From NCBI GenBank assembly GCA_963702155.1, contig OY969717.1:372001-436000 (forward strand): a DNA stretch of 64,000 bases, in the 5' to 3' direction. A model generated the notes under the pieces. That model was not told the DNA's origin and did no database searches. It saw only the letters and a list, made by a program, of their open reading frames with translations. Numbering within the stretch: the stretch's first letter is position 1; every line of letters begins with the position of its first letter. This document shows, piece by piece, positions 62,314-64,000 of this stretch. The DNA is from G963702155 sp963702155 (GTDB taxonomy: Bacteria > Pseudomonadota > Alphaproteobacteria > Micavibrionales > Micavibrionaceae). Made by a program: the position numbers and the translations under genes.

Positions 62314-63186
62314 TTATGTACCTTTGGGCCAGCGCCGATGAAGCCATAGCCATTGATCTGGATGCTCGGTAATCCATTCTTCCATCATTGCATGAGCATC
62401 AGAGATAACATCATAGGTATCGCGCTTTAACCCCTCATCATTTAAGACAGGAAGCGGTTTATAAATAATAAGCTGATATTGCGCTATACCTACGCGAACG
62501 CACCTAAAGGGTATAACCGGGAGGTCAAATTTCTGCGCTAAAGTCACAAAAGCGGGGTTGGTCATCGCATCCTGTCCAAAAAAGGGGACAGACACCCCCT
62601 CATTATATTTTTGGTCAATCAAAATACCGATCCATCCCGCCTTTTTTATAGCGGAAACGATCTGCCGCCCGCCTTGCCGGGACTTTGGAAAAGCTTCGGC
62701 TTGGTGTTGTGCTGTGCGTTTGGAAAGTAAAAACCGGTCAACAAAAGGGTTATTTGGTGCGCGATATGTTGAATTAATCAGAAAACCAAACTGATAAAAC
62801 GGCGCAAGGGACGGTACCTCAAAATTAGAAATATGACCGCCGATAAAAATGGCGGCGCGGCCTTGATCTTTTACATCTTGCAAAATATCTGCGCCGATGA
62901 TCTTTGTACGTTTTGTTGCAATCTGCTCTAAATGCGCGTATTCGGCGATCACTTGCCCGATATGACTCCACATATCATCCAAAATTTTTTCGCGCGCTTG
63001 TTGATCTTTATTTGGAAAGGCGCGGTATATATTAGCGCGTGCAACATGGCTTATACCCATTTTAGGGCCTAAAAACATTGCAATTCTACCGCCTGTCCGG
63101 CTGGCTGTTTCTATAGGCATTAATCCAAAAATGAATAATAAAAGCCGTAAGGCCATAAATTCTAAATAGTGCAAAACAATCTTCAT
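62314..63186 (-). CDS. lpxL: Lipid A acyltransferase, LpxL/HtrB-like
   Basis: This enzyme adds a secondary acyl chain to the lipid A precursor. The 290-residue protein has one N-terminal membrane anchor, the HX4E motif GGHISNFE, FLINSTYRAPNNPFVDRFLL, and GILIDQKYNEGVSVPFFGQ. It lies 3 bases after lpxK, the usual alphaproteobacterial pair. The donor chain length cannot be predicted. Confidence 0.92.
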   Translation of the reverse strand: MKIVLHYLEFMALRLLLFIFGLMPIETASRTGGRIAMFLGPKMGISHVARANIYRAFPNKDQQAREKILDDMWSHIGQVIAEYAHLEQIATKRTKIIGADILQDVKDQGRAAIFIGGHISNFEVPSLAPFYQFGFLINSTYRAPNNPFVDRFLLSKRTAQHQAEAFPKSRQGGRQIVSAIKKAGWIGILIDQKYNEGVSVPFFGQDAMTNPAFVTLAQKFDLPVIPFRCVRVGIAQYQLIIYKPLPVLNDEGLKRDTYDVISDAHAMMEEWITEHPDQWLWLHRRWPKGT

Positions 63187-63189
63187 ATA

Positions 63190-64000
63190 TCACTCTACCA
63201 ATAAATAGGGAGATAAAAAGTCGAGAACTGAGGCAGGATTTTCAAAATGAAATGTTACCGGCAAAACATCAATATGGTTTTGAAATTTTAAAGGGACACG
63301 GATCATATCTTTTTCTGTTGTAAGAAGCCGCGCCCCATGCTTGTCGGCTTTTCCCAAAAGGCGCTCTATATCCGCATCTGTATAAGGATGATGGTCAGGA
63401 TACGCAATCGTTTCGGCGAATTCAAGCCCTAAAGAAGACGCGTAATAAAAGAACTTATCCGGGAAACCCAAGCCACTAAAACCTATATATGTTTGATTCT
63501 TATCGGGAATATCTCGCGCAGGTGTATCCAAATTTGCTTTAAAAATAGGCATATTAACTGGTAAGCGCCCGAGCGTATCGCGCCGGTCTTCACCAATAAA
63601 AACAATGGCATCTCCGCGCGTAAGTCCTGCAGAGACGGGTTCTCGCAAAGGGCCAGCCGGAATTGTTTTGCCATTACCAAATCCCATTGCACCGTCAATA
63701 GCAATAAATGTAACAGTTTTGGCCAAAGTATGATTTAACAAACCATCGTCCATAATAATAAGGTCGCCGCCATCTTCTTCAATCATTTGCGCGCCCACTG
63801 CACGATCTGCACTAATAGCAACTGGCAAATCCTGAAAAAGTAAAAGTGCTTCGTCACCATTATCTTTATAAGTATTTTCAGAATTTTGTTTCAAAATAAC
63901 AGGGTGATTACCTGTCCGGCCATATCCGCGCGTTAAAAAATATGGTGTTTTAACCATAGAGCTGGAGATTAATAGATTTGCAAGTGCGCGACTTGTCGGT
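63190..64000 (-). CDS. lpxK: Tetraacyldisaccharide 4'-kinase (partial, 5' end outside window)
   Basis: LpxK phosphorylates the lipid A precursor at the 4' position. The frame runs open to the end of the window: PTSRALANLLISSS precedes the first ATG at 63957, corresponding to the region after the Walker A (GGAGKTP-like, off-window), so the true start lies upstream. Family marks: LTRGYGR, IIMDDGLLNHTLAKTV (Walker B-like), GFGNGKTIPAGPLREP, and DHHPYTDADIERLL. lpxL follows 3 bases downstream. Confidence 0.94.
   Translation of the reverse strand, partial: PTSRALANLLISSSMVKTPYFLTRGYGRTGNHPVILKQNSENTYKDNGDEALLLFQDLPVAISADRAVGAQMIEEDGGDLIIMDDGLLNHTLAKTVTFIAIDGAMGFGNGKTIPAGPLREPVSAGLTRGDAIVFIGEDRRDTLGRLPVNMPIFKANLDTPARDIPDKNQTYIGFSGLGFPDKFFYYASSLGLEFAETIAYPDHHPYTDADIERLLGKADKHGARLLTTEKDMIRVPLKFQNHIDVLPVTFHFENPASVLDFLSPYLLVE

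Overview
The window reads as chromosome of a free-living, moderately AT-rich alphaproteobacterium. Support: alphaproteobacterial-type RpsD, a GcrA-type zinc mini-protein, a DUF2125 domain, class II DAHP synthase, the recG/sdhE/mfd neighbourhood, the ftsE/ftsX/YdcF/plsC cluster and the lpxK/lpxL pair. GC looks to be in the low 40s by eye. Genus cannot be fixed from the sequence; a Micavibrio-like lineage is only a guess. Most of the window is core housekeeping DNA in short operons on both strands. There is no integrase, transposase, CRISPR array or plasmid function.

Layout. 1-2.4 kb: the end of a radical-SAM DNA repair protein and its DUF4130 partner, then a GcrA-like mini-protein of 57 residues behind a sigma-54-like promoter. 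2-3.5 kb: two tiny Tat-signal-like proteins around a SOUL heme-binding protein. 3.7-12.3 kb: uvrA, an unknown two-gene operon, ssb, a DUF2059 protein, gyrA, coaD and tRNA-Lys(TTT). 12.3-14.3 kb: an AT-rich patch with a methyltransferase, a family 25 glycosyltransferase and a possible structured RNA between them.

14.3-22 kb is a signalling island: a truncated histidine kinase, a Tsx-like porin, a REC-Hpt protein, a REC protein with an unknown N-terminal domain, a sigma-54 activator with GAFTGA loop, a stand-alone REC, and a hybrid kinase with three REC domains. A sigma-54-like promoter and a long terminator-like hairpin lie inside it, which suggests a self-contained phosphorelay feeding sigma-54 transcription.

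22-43 kb: a DUF2177 membrane protein, a ZntB-type transporter, DUF502, cysE, a small XRE regulator, an aldo/keto reductase with an FAD oxidoreductase, an alpha/beta hydrolase, secA, a parvulin, mutT, a methyltransferase, metA, chorismate mutase, tyrC, a PlsC-DUF2125 fusion, YdcF, ftsX (split by a frameshift), ftsE and a zinc-ribbon protein. 43-51.4 kb: recG, sdhE and mfd, with betaine-lipid genes btaB and btaA between sdhE and mfd. 51.5-64 kb: two unknown small proteins, an AmgK-like kinase, an aspartate aminotransferase, rpsD, trmJ, gltX, nadE, class II aroG, a bacterial class I cyclic-nucleotide phosphodiesterase homologue, lpxL and a partial lpxK.

The most interesting points are the class I PDE homologue, the phosphorelay island with its sigma-54 promoter and hairpin, the GcrA-like mini-protein with a matching promoter, the multi-hairpin element at 13.34-13.48 kb, and the split ftsX.
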